From the NCBI GenBank assembly GCA_048359995.1, contig DBGCPK010000022.1, positions 1 through 51,870 on the forward strand: a stretch of 51,870 nucleotides of DNA, written 5' to 3'. The notes beneath the pieces were generated by a model. That model did not search any database. It worked only from the letters and a program-made list of their open reading frames with translations, and was not told the DNA's origin. Of the stretch, positions 16,795 through 23,879 are shown one piece after another (position 1 is the stretch's first letter; every line of letters starts with the position of its first letter). Source of the DNA: UBA3210 sp048359995 (GTDB lineage: Bacteria; Bacillota_I; Bacilli_A; RFN20; CAG-449). The translations under genes and the position numbers were made by a program.

Positions 16795-16979
16795 CGCCCT
16801 TGGAGATTGTCGTTTTGATCGCCGCGGTGCTCATCGTCGCAGGCGTCGTCGGAAGTACGATTTATAAAAGAATCAAGCATATTCCTACCGGCGACTGCGC
16901 TTCCTGCGCCAAGGCGAAGAAAGGACAGTCTCTGGTGGACGAATACCATAAAAAGTATTGTTGCAAAAATCACAAGTGA
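16791..16979 (+). CDS. FeoB-associated small Cys-rich membrane protein
   Basis: 62 residues: one membrane helix (residues 4-24), a short basic stretch, then C-A-S-C and a terminal C-C pair. It matches the FeoB-associated Cys-rich membrane protein type that often ends feo operons in Firmicutes; the cysteines may handle iron or an Fe-S cofactor. The start overlaps the feoB stop (ATGA). Confidence 0.85.
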   Translation: MTPLEIVVLIAAVLIVAGVVGSTIYKRIKHIPTGDCASCAKAKKGQSLVDEYHKKYCCKNHK

Positions 16980-16997
16980 GCCCTCATCGAGAGGGCT
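16979..16997 (+). terminator. Weak terminator or processing hairpin
   Basis: 7-bp stem AGCCCTC / GAGGGCT with a 5-base loop but a poor T-tail (TTCTCATT). It lies between the feo unit and the HMA gene, so it may only reduce read-through. Confidence 0.5.
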
Positions 16998-17018
16998 TTC
17001 TCATTCGGGAGGAAAAAT

Positions 17019-17282
17019 ATGATCGAATTGAAAATCAAAGTCGATGGTATGCGCTGTGGAATGTGCGAAAGCCACATCAACGACGCCGTCCGGAAAGTAT
17101 CCGGAGTGAAAAAAGTCGTATCGTCGCACAGCAAGAATCTGACGACGGTCATCGGAGAAGATACTATTTCTCTTGACGAGGTGATCCATCAGATCGCTTC
17201 GCAAGGGTATCGGGTGCTCGACGTGGATTCTTCGGTTTACGAAAAGCGAGGTTTCTTTTCTAAATTCCGCAGAGGCAGATAA
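17019..17282 (+). CDS. Heavy-metal-associated (HMA) domain protein, CopZ-like
   Basis: 87 residues with one ferredoxin-like HMA fold: V-D-G-M-R-C-G-M-C near residues 8-16 (GMxCxxC metal site), V-S-G-V-K-K-V, and I-A-S-Q-G-Y-R-V-L-D near the end. A basic tail, F-F-S-K-F-R-R-G-R, follows the domain. Single-domain proteins of this kind are usually Cu+ chaperones; the feo neighbourhood leaves open another soft metal. Good ribosome site GGGAGGAAAAAT. Confidence 0.88.
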   Translation: MIELKIKVDGMRCGMCESHINDAVRKVSGVKKVVSSHSKNLTTVIGEDTISLDEVIHQIASQGYRVLDVDSSVYEKRGFFSKFRRGR

Positions 17283-17286
17283 AACG

Positions 17287-17317
17287 AAACGCATATCCGT
17301 TGGGTATGCGTTTTTTT
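17287..17317 (+). terminator. Intrinsic terminator of the feo/HMA unit
   Basis: Stem AACGCATA(T)CC / GGTATGCGTT with one bulge, loop GTTG, then T7. Confidence 0.88.
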
Positions 17318-17353
17318 CAAACAAAGAAAAAAATCTATAAAATTCTTTTTTTC

Positions 17354-17381
17354 TGAACCTAAATGCCGATAAAATTGTCCT
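17354..17381 (+). promoter_or_regulatory. ECF-sigma-type promoter before the sigma/serpin operon
   Basis: TGAACC (17354-17359), 16-base spacer, TGTCCT (17376-17381). ECF promoters of the sigma-W/M kind read TGAAAC-N16-CGTC/A, so the AAC and GTC cores and the spacing match. It suggests autoregulation by the encoded sigma factor. Confidence 0.5.
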
Positions 17382-17387
17382 ATATAG

Positions 17388-17403
17388 TGAAATTATAATT
17401 TCA
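17388..17403. promoter_or_regulatory. Perfect 16-bp palindrome, possible operator
   Basis: TGAAATTATAATTTCA reads the same on both strands. It lies at or just after the predicted start of the ECF promoter and also contains a TATAAT that could serve as a housekeeping -10 box. Confidence 0.5.
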
Positions 17404-17418
17404 AAAGGCGGAGAAAAG

Positions 17419-17895
17419 ATGTTCGATCGGAAAAAATTCGGGGAAATTTACGACCAATACGTCAGATTGGTGGCTTTCGTCGTCTCCAAATATCTTTCCG
17501 ACGAGGAAGACATCAAAGATCTGACCAACGAGGTTTTCGTCCGCTTTTTTGAACGGGCGGCCGCAGAGACGATCGGGAACGTGCGGAGTTATCTGACCGC
17601 GTCGGCAAAAAACGCCGCGATCAATGAATCCAGAAAACGACGGATTCATTGCGATTTCGATGAGAATGCCTGTTCTTCGGGCGAAGACGCGCTTTCTTCG
17701 TTCAGATACAGGGAATTCGTTTCCGACCTGAGACGATTTCTCAAAGACGAAGAAATCGACATTCTGATCGATCACGACGTCTACGGCTATTCCTTTCGGG
17801 AAATCGGCGAATCGATGAAAAAGAAAACCGATACGGTGAAGACGACATATCGTCGCGCGGTGAAAAAGTTAAGGGAAAAAGGGGATTACTTATGA
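17419..17895 (+). CDS. ECF-type RNA polymerase sigma factor
   Basis: 158 residues. Region 2 is FGEIYDQYVRLVAFVVSKYLSDEEDIKDLTNEVFVRFFER (residues about 8-47). A short linker with NVRSYLTASAKNAAINESRKRR follows. Region 4 is residues about 108-155 (LKDEEIDILIDHDVYGYSFREIGESMKKKTDTVKTTYRRAVKKLREK), with a helix-turn-helix. No region 3, as in the ECF group. Would direct transcription from promoters like the one at 17354. The ribosome site is GGCGGAGAAAAG. The stop overlaps the start of the membrane-serpin gene (ATGA), the usual arrangement for an ECF sigma and its anti-sigma partner. Confidence 0.92.
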   Translation: MFDRKKFGEIYDQYVRLVAFVVSKYLSDEEDIKDLTNEVFVRFFERAAAETIGNVRSYLTASAKNAAINESRKRRIHCDFDENACSSGEDALSSFRYREFVSDLRRFLKDEEIDILIDHDVYGYSFREIGESMKKKTDTVKTTYRRAVKKLREKGDYL

Positions 17896-19292
17896 AAAAG
17901 AATTTGAAAAACTACATTGACAAGCGTTTTGATTACGGTTTCGACTTCAATGAAATCGCCGATTCGATTCCTTCCGTCAAGAAAAAACCGATTTATCGGA
18001 AACCCGTCTTCATCGGCGCGGTTTCCCTGACTCTGATCGGGGGAATCACTTTGGGAGTCTGCCTGCCGTCGCTGTTGAAAAAAGACGGAAAAACGCCTAC
18101 CGTCCTGACGGATATCCGCCTCAACGAAGTCGTCCGTCCGTACAACAGCGAGCCGGTTTCGCTTTCGGACGAATATCTCACTTCGATCGGGGATTTCACT
18201 TCCGACTTTTTTGCGCAGTTGAATTCGGAACGCAACCGGATTTTCTCGCCTTTGAGCATTATGACCTGCTATTCGATGCTGTTGGAAGGTTGCGCGGGGG
18301 ATTCAAAAACACAATTAAGCGCAGCGTTACATATCGACGATCTCGATAAATTCCGCGAGGAAACGAAAAAAATGCTGGAAAATACCTCGTTGAATGCCGA
18401 GACAAGCGTATTGGAAATCGCTCAATCGATTTGGGCGGACAGCGGTTTTTCCGATTTGATATGGCCGTCTTATCTCGATTGCCTGAGCGAAAACTACTAT
18501 GCGGAGGGCTATCGGGCAAAACTTAATTCAGACGAAGCGAAAGAGACGCTTGCCGACTGGATCAACGAAAAGACGAGGAATTTTCTCGACGTCGAAGCAA
18601 AAGATTTTAAAGATTACGGAGGCGTTATGTGGCTATTGAATACGATCTATCTGAAAAGTTCGTGGGCGTCTTCTTTTAATGAATCTGCCGATGTCAAAGG
18701 AACATTTACCAATCTCGATAAGAGCCTGAACGAGGAGATTACTTTTATGAGTAAAATCGAAGAAGGACTTTACTATTCCGATGCGGAACTAACTCTCGCT
18801 TCCTTGAATCTGTCGGACGGTTTGAAAGTCAATTTCCTGCTTCCGAATCGGGAAACCGACGCTTCCGCGATTTTGAACGGAGAGAAATATCTCGATCTTC
18901 TCTTGAATCAGCATACCTTGGCAAAGACTTTCGGCTTCCTCAATATCCGTCTGCCGCAGTTTAAAATGATGCAAAGTATCGGTTTGGTTGACATCATGAA
19001 GAACTTGGGAGCAACTGATATTTTCGATGAGAGTAAAGCAAATTTGGGAAATCTGGCCGATTCGAGCAGAACGGAAGGTAACCTTTACGTCAGCAAATCC
19101 AAACACGAAGCGGGAATCGAATTTACGCATACCGGCGTCGAGGCGGCGGCGTACACGATTATCGATTGCCCAACTTCATCGGCTCCGTCTCAGTCCAAAT
19201 CGATCGAATTTTATCTTGATCGGCCTTTCCTGTTCACGGTTACCGATAGAATCGGAATTCCTCTTTTCGTCGGTTCGGTCTCGGAATTGTGA
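17892..19292 (+). CDS. Membrane-anchored serpin, possible anti-sigma partner
   Basis: 466 residues. A cytoplasmic N-terminal tail of about 37 residues (basic, with DFNEIADSIPSV), one membrane helix at about 38-62, a spacer, then a complete serpin domain (about 90-466). Serpin signs: IFSPLSIMTCYSMLLEGCAGDSKTQL, LADWINEKTRNFLD, WLLNTIYLKSSW, the hinge G-V-E-A-A-A-Y-T at 415-422, and D-R-P-F-L-F-x-V near 440-446. The Ala-rich hinge is the type found in inhibitory serpins; counting from G415 as P15 puts P1-P1' near S429-S430. It would sit outside the membrane and trap proteases. Position directly after an ECF sigma gene, with overlapping codons, is where an anti-sigma is expected, so the tail may hold the sigma factor; this is inference. 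Confidence 0.85.
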   Translation: MKKNLKNYIDKRFDYGFDFNEIADSIPSVKKKPIYRKPVFIGAVSLTLIGGITLGVCLPSLLKKDGKTPTVLTDIRLNEVVRPYNSEPVSLSDEYLTSIGDFTSDFFAQLNSERNRIFSPLSIMTCYSMLLEGCAGDSKTQLSAALHIDDLDKFREETKKMLENTSLNAETSVLEIAQSIWADSGFSDLIWPSYLDCLSENYYAEGYRAKLNSDEAKETLADWINEKTRNFLDVEAKDFKDYGGVMWLLNTIYLKSSWASSFNESADVKGTFTNLDKSLNEEITFMSKIEEGLYYSDAELTLASLNLSDGLKVNFLLPNRETDASAILNGEKYLDLLLNQHTLAKTFGFLNIRLPQFKMMQSIGLVDIMKNLGATDIFDESKANLGNLADSSRTEGNLYVSKSKHEAGIEFTHTGVEAAAYTIIDCPTSSAPSQSKSIEFYLDRPFLFTVTDRIGIPLFVGSVSEL

Positions 19293-19300
19293 ATCTCTCG

Positions 19301-19326
19301 ATGCGCTGCGGCGCATCTTTTTTTTT
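19301..19326 (+). terminator. Intrinsic terminator of the sigma/serpin operon
   Basis: 7-bp stem GATGCGC / GCGCATC with loop TGCG and a T8 tail. Confidence 0.9.
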
Positions 19327-19385
19327 CGGATACGCCTTCTCAGACTGTTTTTGATTTTTCCTCTGTTTTCGGACGAGGCGATTCA

Positions 19386-19394
19386 TGCTATAAT
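19386..19394 (+). promoter_or_regulatory. Extended -10 promoter before the DUF2130 gene
   Basis: TG-C-TATAAT at 19386-19394, with no good -35; the extended -10 would compensate. Confidence 0.6.
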
Positions 19395-19422
19395 AAAATG
19401 GATGATTGTCGGGAGGCCTGCG

Positions 19423-20745
19423 ATGAAAAGAATAGAAGTGATAGTCAGAGATAAGAATACGCTGATCTTGAAAGAAAATGCCGAAGCGGGAGATTACATC
19501 GATCTGAGTTCGCTTTCCAGTGTCGATTTTTCTACGATCGAAGAATTGATCGAAAGCGGGAAGGATCGCATTCTAAAAGAAAAGATCGAGGAATTCCGCC
19601 AATCCGCACGCAAAGAAAGCGAATGGTCTTTGAAAGAAAACGATCGGAAATGGGAGAAGAAAATCGAAGAAAAGGAAAAAGATTATCGAGAGCAACTGCA
19701 TGCGCTTCAAACTGAAATCGATCGGTTTGAATTGAAAAAAGAATTGGAAATCGACAGATTGAGGCAGCAGTTAAACGAAGAGAAAAATAGCATCGTGGAG
19801 AGCAAGAGAAAAGAGATCGAGGAACTCCGTAAGCAGAGCGAATTTGCGAAAAAAGAGTTCGATCTCAAAAAAGAAAATTGGAATACTGAAAAAGAATTGG
19901 CTTTGAATAATCTGAAAGCCGATTACGAAAAAAAACTGTCGGAAAAGGAAAACGCCTATCAACTGCTGCAAAGGCAGAAAGCTGCGCTCAATGTGAAGCA
20001 GACGGGAGAAGATTTGGAATCATGGTGCAATAACGAAGTGCTATCCTATATGCAAAACGGGCTTCAAAATTGCACGTGGAAAAAAGATAACGACGTGGTA
20101 AAAGAAAGCGATGAATTCAAAGGAAGCAAGGCGGATTTCATTTTCCGCGTTTACGCTTCTCCCAAACATTGCGAAGAGGAAGAATTGACTTCGGTCTGCC
20201 TCGATATGAAAGACGAGAATCCGAATTCTGTCAACAGGAAGAAGAACGCGGATTATTACAAAGAACTCGATAAGAACCGTTCCAAAAAGAAGTGCCGTTA
20301 CGCATTATTGGTCTCGAATCTCGAAATGGACAAACCCAACGATTTGCCGATTTTCAAGGTGAACGAATATGAGAATATGTACGTCGTCCGCCCGGGATAT
20401 ATGATGACCTTTTTGAATATGATCGCTTCGCTATCCATGCGCTTTTCGGATCTGATACTTGAAGAGGTCAAATCGAATTTGGAAGTCAAATCGCAGGAAG
20501 AATTGCTGGAAGAATTCGAACGAATTAAGACCACTTATCTCGACAAACCGTTGGAAAATTTAAAAAATCAAGTGGAGTCGATCAAAAAGAACAGCGAAGC
20601 CATCATCGCGGCTTCCGGAAAGATTCAGGAATCCTGCGACAAAATCATCCGAAACTATATCGAGAATATCGAAAACAAGATAGCCACCTTCGATGCGAAA
20701 GTAAAAAGAGAATATCGGAAGTACGAAGAGAAAGTAAAAATCTGA
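19423..20745 (+). CDS. DUF2130 family protein with long coiled coil
   Basis: 440 residues from the ATG at 19423, set by GGGAGG 6 bases upstream; the open frame runs further up only by chance through the serpin end. Residues about 45-195 are a charged coiled coil (repeated K/E-rich heptads). Residues about 196-340 are the DUF2130 core: GEDLESWCNNEVLSYMQNG, CTWKKDNDVVKESDE, GSKADFIFRVYA, SVCLDMKDENPNS, DYYKELDKNR and YALLVSNLEM. A second helical stretch ends the protein. The acidic/lysine pattern of the core (D-F-I-F ... C-L-D-M-K) resembles PD-(D/E)xK nucleases, but no activity is established for the family as far as I know. Confidence 0.88.
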   Translation: MKRIEVIVRDKNTLILKENAEAGDYIDLSSLSSVDFSTIEELIESGKDRILKEKIEEFRQSARKESEWSLKENDRKWEKKIEEKEKDYREQLHALQTEIDRFELKKELEIDRLRQQLNEEKNSIVESKRKEIEELRKQSEFAKKEFDLKKENWNTEKELALNNLKADYEKKLSEKENAYQLLQRQKAALNVKQTGEDLESWCNNEVLSYMQNGLQNCTWKKDNDVVKESDEFKGSKADFIFRVYASPKHCEEEELTSVCLDMKDENPNSVNRKKNADYYKELDKNRSKKKCRYALLVSNLEMDKPNDLPIFKVNEYENMYVVRPGYMMTFLNMIASLSMRFSDLILEEVKSNLEVKSQEELLEEFERIKTTYLDKPLENLKNQVESIKKNSEAIIAASGKIQESCDKIIRNYIENIENKIATFDAKVKREYRKYEEKVKI

Positions 20746-20793
20746 TCTTCTATGCGCTGAAAAAGCATCATTGTTTCGCCTAACGTTTTTGAA

Positions 20794-20910
20794 ATGGCGA
20801 GATTCGACGTATTGCGAAAATACAGACGGAATAAAAAAAGAAGAAACAGAAGTGCGAGCGGCGTATCAGCGAAGAAGATGCTTTTCCGCCGTCGAAATCA
20901 TCGGAAATAA
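20794..20910 (+). CDS. Possible very small basic protein
   Basis: ATG at 20794 to TAA at 20908-20910, 38 codons, with about half the residues Arg or Lys (a KYRRNKKRRNRS segment). It fills the otherwise gene-free 244 bases between DUF2130 and murC. There is no clear Shine-Dalgarno before the ATG, so it may be chance. If real, it would be a nucleic-acid-binding or ribosome-associated small protein. Too short for homology calls by eye. Confidence 0.25.
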   Translation: MARFDVLRKYRRNKKRRNRSASGVSAKKMLFRRRNHRK

Positions 20911-20989
20911 GAATTCGGAATTTTCGCGAAAAAAAGCGATATTGTAAAAGATTATCGGGAAAGTTTCATATACTTATTTGGGTGATAAT

Positions 20990-22258
20990 ATGAAGATTTA
21001 TTTGATCGGAATCAAAGGATCGGGCATGAGCGGGCTTGCCGACATTCTTCTCGACGACGGTTATGAAGTGCGCGGCTCGGACACGGAAAATTATATCCAC
21101 ACCGAAACGCATCTTCGCCTGCGGAACGTGATCATCGATCCTCCGGAATCAAAAGAATATCTTTCCGCCGATATCGTCATCGTCGGTCATTCTTTTTACA
21201 CGCGAGAGCGCATCGAAGAACTTGATCGACGGCGTAAAGTTTATTTCGAATATAACGAATTTTTGGGATTGTACTTGGATGAGGAAAAACTGGTCTCCGT
21301 CTGCGGAAGCCACGGAAAGACGACCTTAGTGAAACTTTTGGCCACCGCTTTTCCGGATTGTTCTTATCTCATCGGGGACGGGCGGGGACAGAAGAAGAAC
21401 GACGACGCTTTTTTCTTTTTGGAATCCTGCGAATACAAACGCCATTTTCTGAAATATTTTCCGGCCGAAATCATCTTGACCAACATCGACTACGATCACA
21501 TCGATTATTTTAAAGACGAAGCGGATTATCGTGCCGCCTTTCGGGAATTCGCACGACAGGGGAAGAAGATCTATTGCTCCTTTTCCTGCCGTACATGGAT
21601 CGATCATCCCAACAAAATTACCTATGGCTTGGACAAAGAAGCGGATTATCATCTCGACTATTTCCCGGAGAAAGAACAATATCATCTTCACTTTTACCGG
21701 AAAGGCCGATTGCTTCACGAATTTGATTTTCGAAAATCGCCCGACCGTTTTTTAGAATCTCTTGCCGCGGTTTTGGCCTTTTATGCCGAACATAATTTCG
21801 ATCTTCGCCCGATTACCGATCGCCTGAACGGATTTGTGATGCCGTATCAAAGGTTCAATGCCGAACCTTATCACGGGCAGGTGTTTATCAGCGATTACGG
21901 CCACCACCCTTCGCAGATCGCTTACAATTTAGAGCAGTGCTGCTTTTTCTATCCCGAACGAAAAAAGGTGGCTATCTTTCGACCGGATAGAACATCGCGC
22001 TTAATCTATTTCAAAGATCGCTTTATCGAAGTGTTGAATCGGTTCGATCTGGCTTTTGTCTTGCCTTTGAGTCCGACGGAAGAGATCGGAAACCACGGAT
22101 CGTTCGAATTGGAGGGTAAAAAGGTCGTCGCCTTGAATCAGATCGTCGAAATACGGAGTTATCTCGATCCGACCGAGCGATACGTTTTTTCTTTTATGTC
22201 GAGTAAAGATCAAAGCGAGGAAATCCGAAAGTTAAAGCAATTGATCTCCGTTTGGTAA
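20990..22258 (+). CDS. murC: UDP-N-acetylmuramate--L-alanine ligase
   Basis: 422 residues from the ATG at 20990 (GGTGAT just upstream). Seen: N-terminal nucleotide-sugar domain GIKGSGMSGLA; ADIVIVGHSF; P-loop GSHGKTT at residues 106-112; ILTNIDYDHIDYF of the Mur ligase central domain; and ISDYGHHPSQI in the C-terminal domain. Adds the first amino acid of the peptidoglycan stem in the cytoplasm, which shows that the organism makes a cell wall. It is slightly shorter than most MurC (about 440-470), with small deletions in the central domain. The related Mpl ligase is an alternative, but less likely in a Gram-positive setting. Confidence 0.88.
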   Translation: MKIYLIGIKGSGMSGLADILLDDGYEVRGSDTENYIHTETHLRLRNVIIDPPESKEYLSADIVIVGHSFYTRERIEELDRRRKVYFEYNEFLGLYLDEEKLVSVCGSHGKTTLVKLLATAFPDCSYLIGDGRGQKKNDDAFFFLESCEYKRHFLKYFPAEIILTNIDYDHIDYFKDEADYRAAFREFARQGKKIYCSFSCRTWIDHPNKITYGLDKEADYHLDYFPEKEQYHLHFYRKGRLLHEFDFRKSPDRFLESLAAVLAFYAEHNFDLRPITDRLNGFVMPYQRFNAEPYHGQVFISDYGHHPSQIAYNLEQCCFFYPERKKVAIFRPDRTSRLIYFKDRFIEVLNRFDLAFVLPLSPTEEIGNHGSFELEGKKVVALNQIVEIRSYLDPTERYVFSFMSSKDQSEEIRKLKQLISVW

Positions 22259-22274
22259 AAAAAGCAGGAACAAA

Positions 22275-22303
22275 TTGAATTTCGTCGGAAAAAATAGCAT
22301 AAT
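22275..22303 (+). promoter_or_regulatory. Sigma-A type promoter before pncB
   Basis: TTGAAT (22275-22280), 17-base spacer, CATAAT (22298-22303). Confidence 0.65.
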
Positions 22304-22326
22304 GATGGTTGAATCGAGGACGGATT

Positions 22327-23757
22327 ATGAATAAAACTTTGATGACGGATTTCTACGAACTGACGATGGCGCAGACCTATTTTGATTTGAAAGAGACGGA
22401 AAAGATCGCTTATTTCGACGTTTTCTATCGAAGCAATCCTTTCGGAGGCGGATACGCGATATCCGGAGGACTGGACGGCATCATCGAATGGATTCGTAAT
22501 TTTCATTTTGACGAGGACGAGATCGAATATTTGAGAAAAAGCGGGCATTTCAGCGAGCCGTTTCTCAATTATCTGAAAGACCTTCGTTTTACCGGAGACA
22601 TCTACGCGGTAGAGGACGGAACGCCGGTCTTTCCTCAGGAACCGGTAATCAGTGTCAAGGCCAGAATCATCGAAGCCCAACTGATCGAAACGGCTTTGCT
22701 TGCTTGCTTCAATCACGGAACGCTGGTAACCACTGCGGCAAAGAGAATCACGCACGCGGCAGGCGATATTCCGGTGATGGAATTCGGCGCGCGAAGGGCG
22801 CGGGGAATCGATTCGGCGATCGAGGCCAGCAAGTATTCTTTCGTCGGCGGATGTTCGGGAACTTCCAATACCTTGGCGGCGAAGCTCTATGGAATACCCG
22901 CCTTGGGAACGATGGCGCATTCTTTGGTCTCCGACTGCGACGACGAATATCAGGCCTTTTTGGCTTTTGCCAAGAGCAATCCTGACAATTGCGTCTTTCT
23001 CGTCGATACTTACGACACCCTCAAAAGCGGCATCCCCAACGCGATCAGGGTCGCCGACGATTATCTGAAACCGAACGGATATCCATTCAAGGGGATCCGA
23101 ATCGATTCGGGTGATTTGGCGTATCTTTCCAAAAAGGCGCGGAAGATGCTCGACGAAGCGGGATATACGGAAACGACGATCTGTTTGTCCAACGGGTTGG
23201 ACGAAGAGACCATTCAGTCTTTAATCGGTCAGGGCGCCTGTATGGATTCGATCGGTTGCGGGGACAATATCGCCGCGTCATTGGAAAGAGTCGGCGGGGT
23301 TTACAAATTGGTCGCGATCGAGAAAGACGGAAAAGTCGTTCCGAAGATCAAAGTCAGCAACGACCACAAGAAGACGATCACGCCGGGAAGCAAAAAACTC
23401 TATCGTTTTTACGACCGTGAAAGCGGGTTTGCTCTGGGGGATCTCGTCGCTTTGGAAGGAGAAATCATTCCGGAAGATCAGTACACCTTGATTTGTCCGA
23501 CGGAAGAGTGGAAAACGTCGACGATACGGAACTATGTCGTCAAAGATATCCGAAAGCCGATCTTTCAGGGCGGCGTTTTGGTCTACGAACTTCCCGATCT
23601 GAAAAAGAGAAAAGCCTATTGCGAAGCGCAATTTCAAACCCTTTATCCTGAAATCAAGCGGAGAAGCAATCCGCATGAGTATTACGTCGATCTCAGTGAG
23701 AAACTGCTGAACTTGAAAAAAGAGATGATTCGCGCTTCTCGGCAAAAGAAATTCTGA
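22327..23757 (+). CDS. pncB: Nicotinate phosphoribosyltransferase
   Basis: 476 residues from the ATG at 22327 (GAGGACGGATT upstream). Makes nicotinate mononucleotide from nicotinate and PRPP in NAD salvage. Family strings are seen in order: LMTDFYELTMAQTYF at the start, NPFGGGYAISGGL, CFNHGTLVTTAAKRI, MEFGARRARGIDSAI, GGCSGTSNTLAAKLYGIPALGTMAHSLV, and RIDSGDLAYLSKKAR (phosphate/PRPP site). Length fits the larger Firmicutes NAPRTase type. Monocistronic between its own promoter and terminator. Confidence 0.95.
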   Translation: MNKTLMTDFYELTMAQTYFDLKETEKIAYFDVFYRSNPFGGGYAISGGLDGIIEWIRNFHFDEDEIEYLRKSGHFSEPFLNYLKDLRFTGDIYAVEDGTPVFPQEPVISVKARIIEAQLIETALLACFNHGTLVTTAAKRITHAAGDIPVMEFGARRARGIDSAIEASKYSFVGGCSGTSNTLAAKLYGIPALGTMAHSLVSDCDDEYQAFLAFAKSNPDNCVFLVDTYDTLKSGIPNAIRVADDYLKPNGYPFKGIRIDSGDLAYLSKKARKMLDEAGYTETTICLSNGLDEETIQSLIGQGACMDSIGCGDNIAASLERVGGVYKLVAIEKDGKVVPKIKVSNDHKKTITPGSKKLYRFYDRESGFALGDLVALEGEIIPEDQYTLICPTEEWKTSTIRNYVVKDIRKPIFQGGVLVYELPDLKKRKAYCEAQFQTLYPEIKRRSNPHEYYVDLSEKLLNLKKEMIRASRQKKF

Positions 23758-23786
23758 GATTTCCCGAAAATTACATAAAATCTATT

Positions 23787-23819
23787 GTCATTGCGAGTCG
23801 CTTCGCGATGACTTTTTTT
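23787..23819 (+). terminator. Intrinsic terminator after pncB
   Basis: Stem GTCATTGCGA / TCGCGATGAC (one G-U), 6-base loop, then T7. Confidence 0.85.
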
Positions 23820-23834
23820 AAGAAAACGGGTGAA

Positions 23835-23864
23835 TAAAAATGCGGAAGATCGAACTTCCGCATT
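23835..23864 (-). terminator. Intrinsic terminator after ackA
   Basis: 10-bp stem AATGCGGAAG / CTTCCGCATT with a 6-base loop and a T-rich tail on the minus strand. Confidence 0.88.
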
Positions 23865-23879
23865 TCGCATTATTTTGAT

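Noticed and set aside
19027..19422. N-terminal extension of the DUF2130 frame into the serpin gene
   Set aside because: It overlaps the serpin C-terminus, the terminator and the promoter; the start at 19423 has a good ribosome site.
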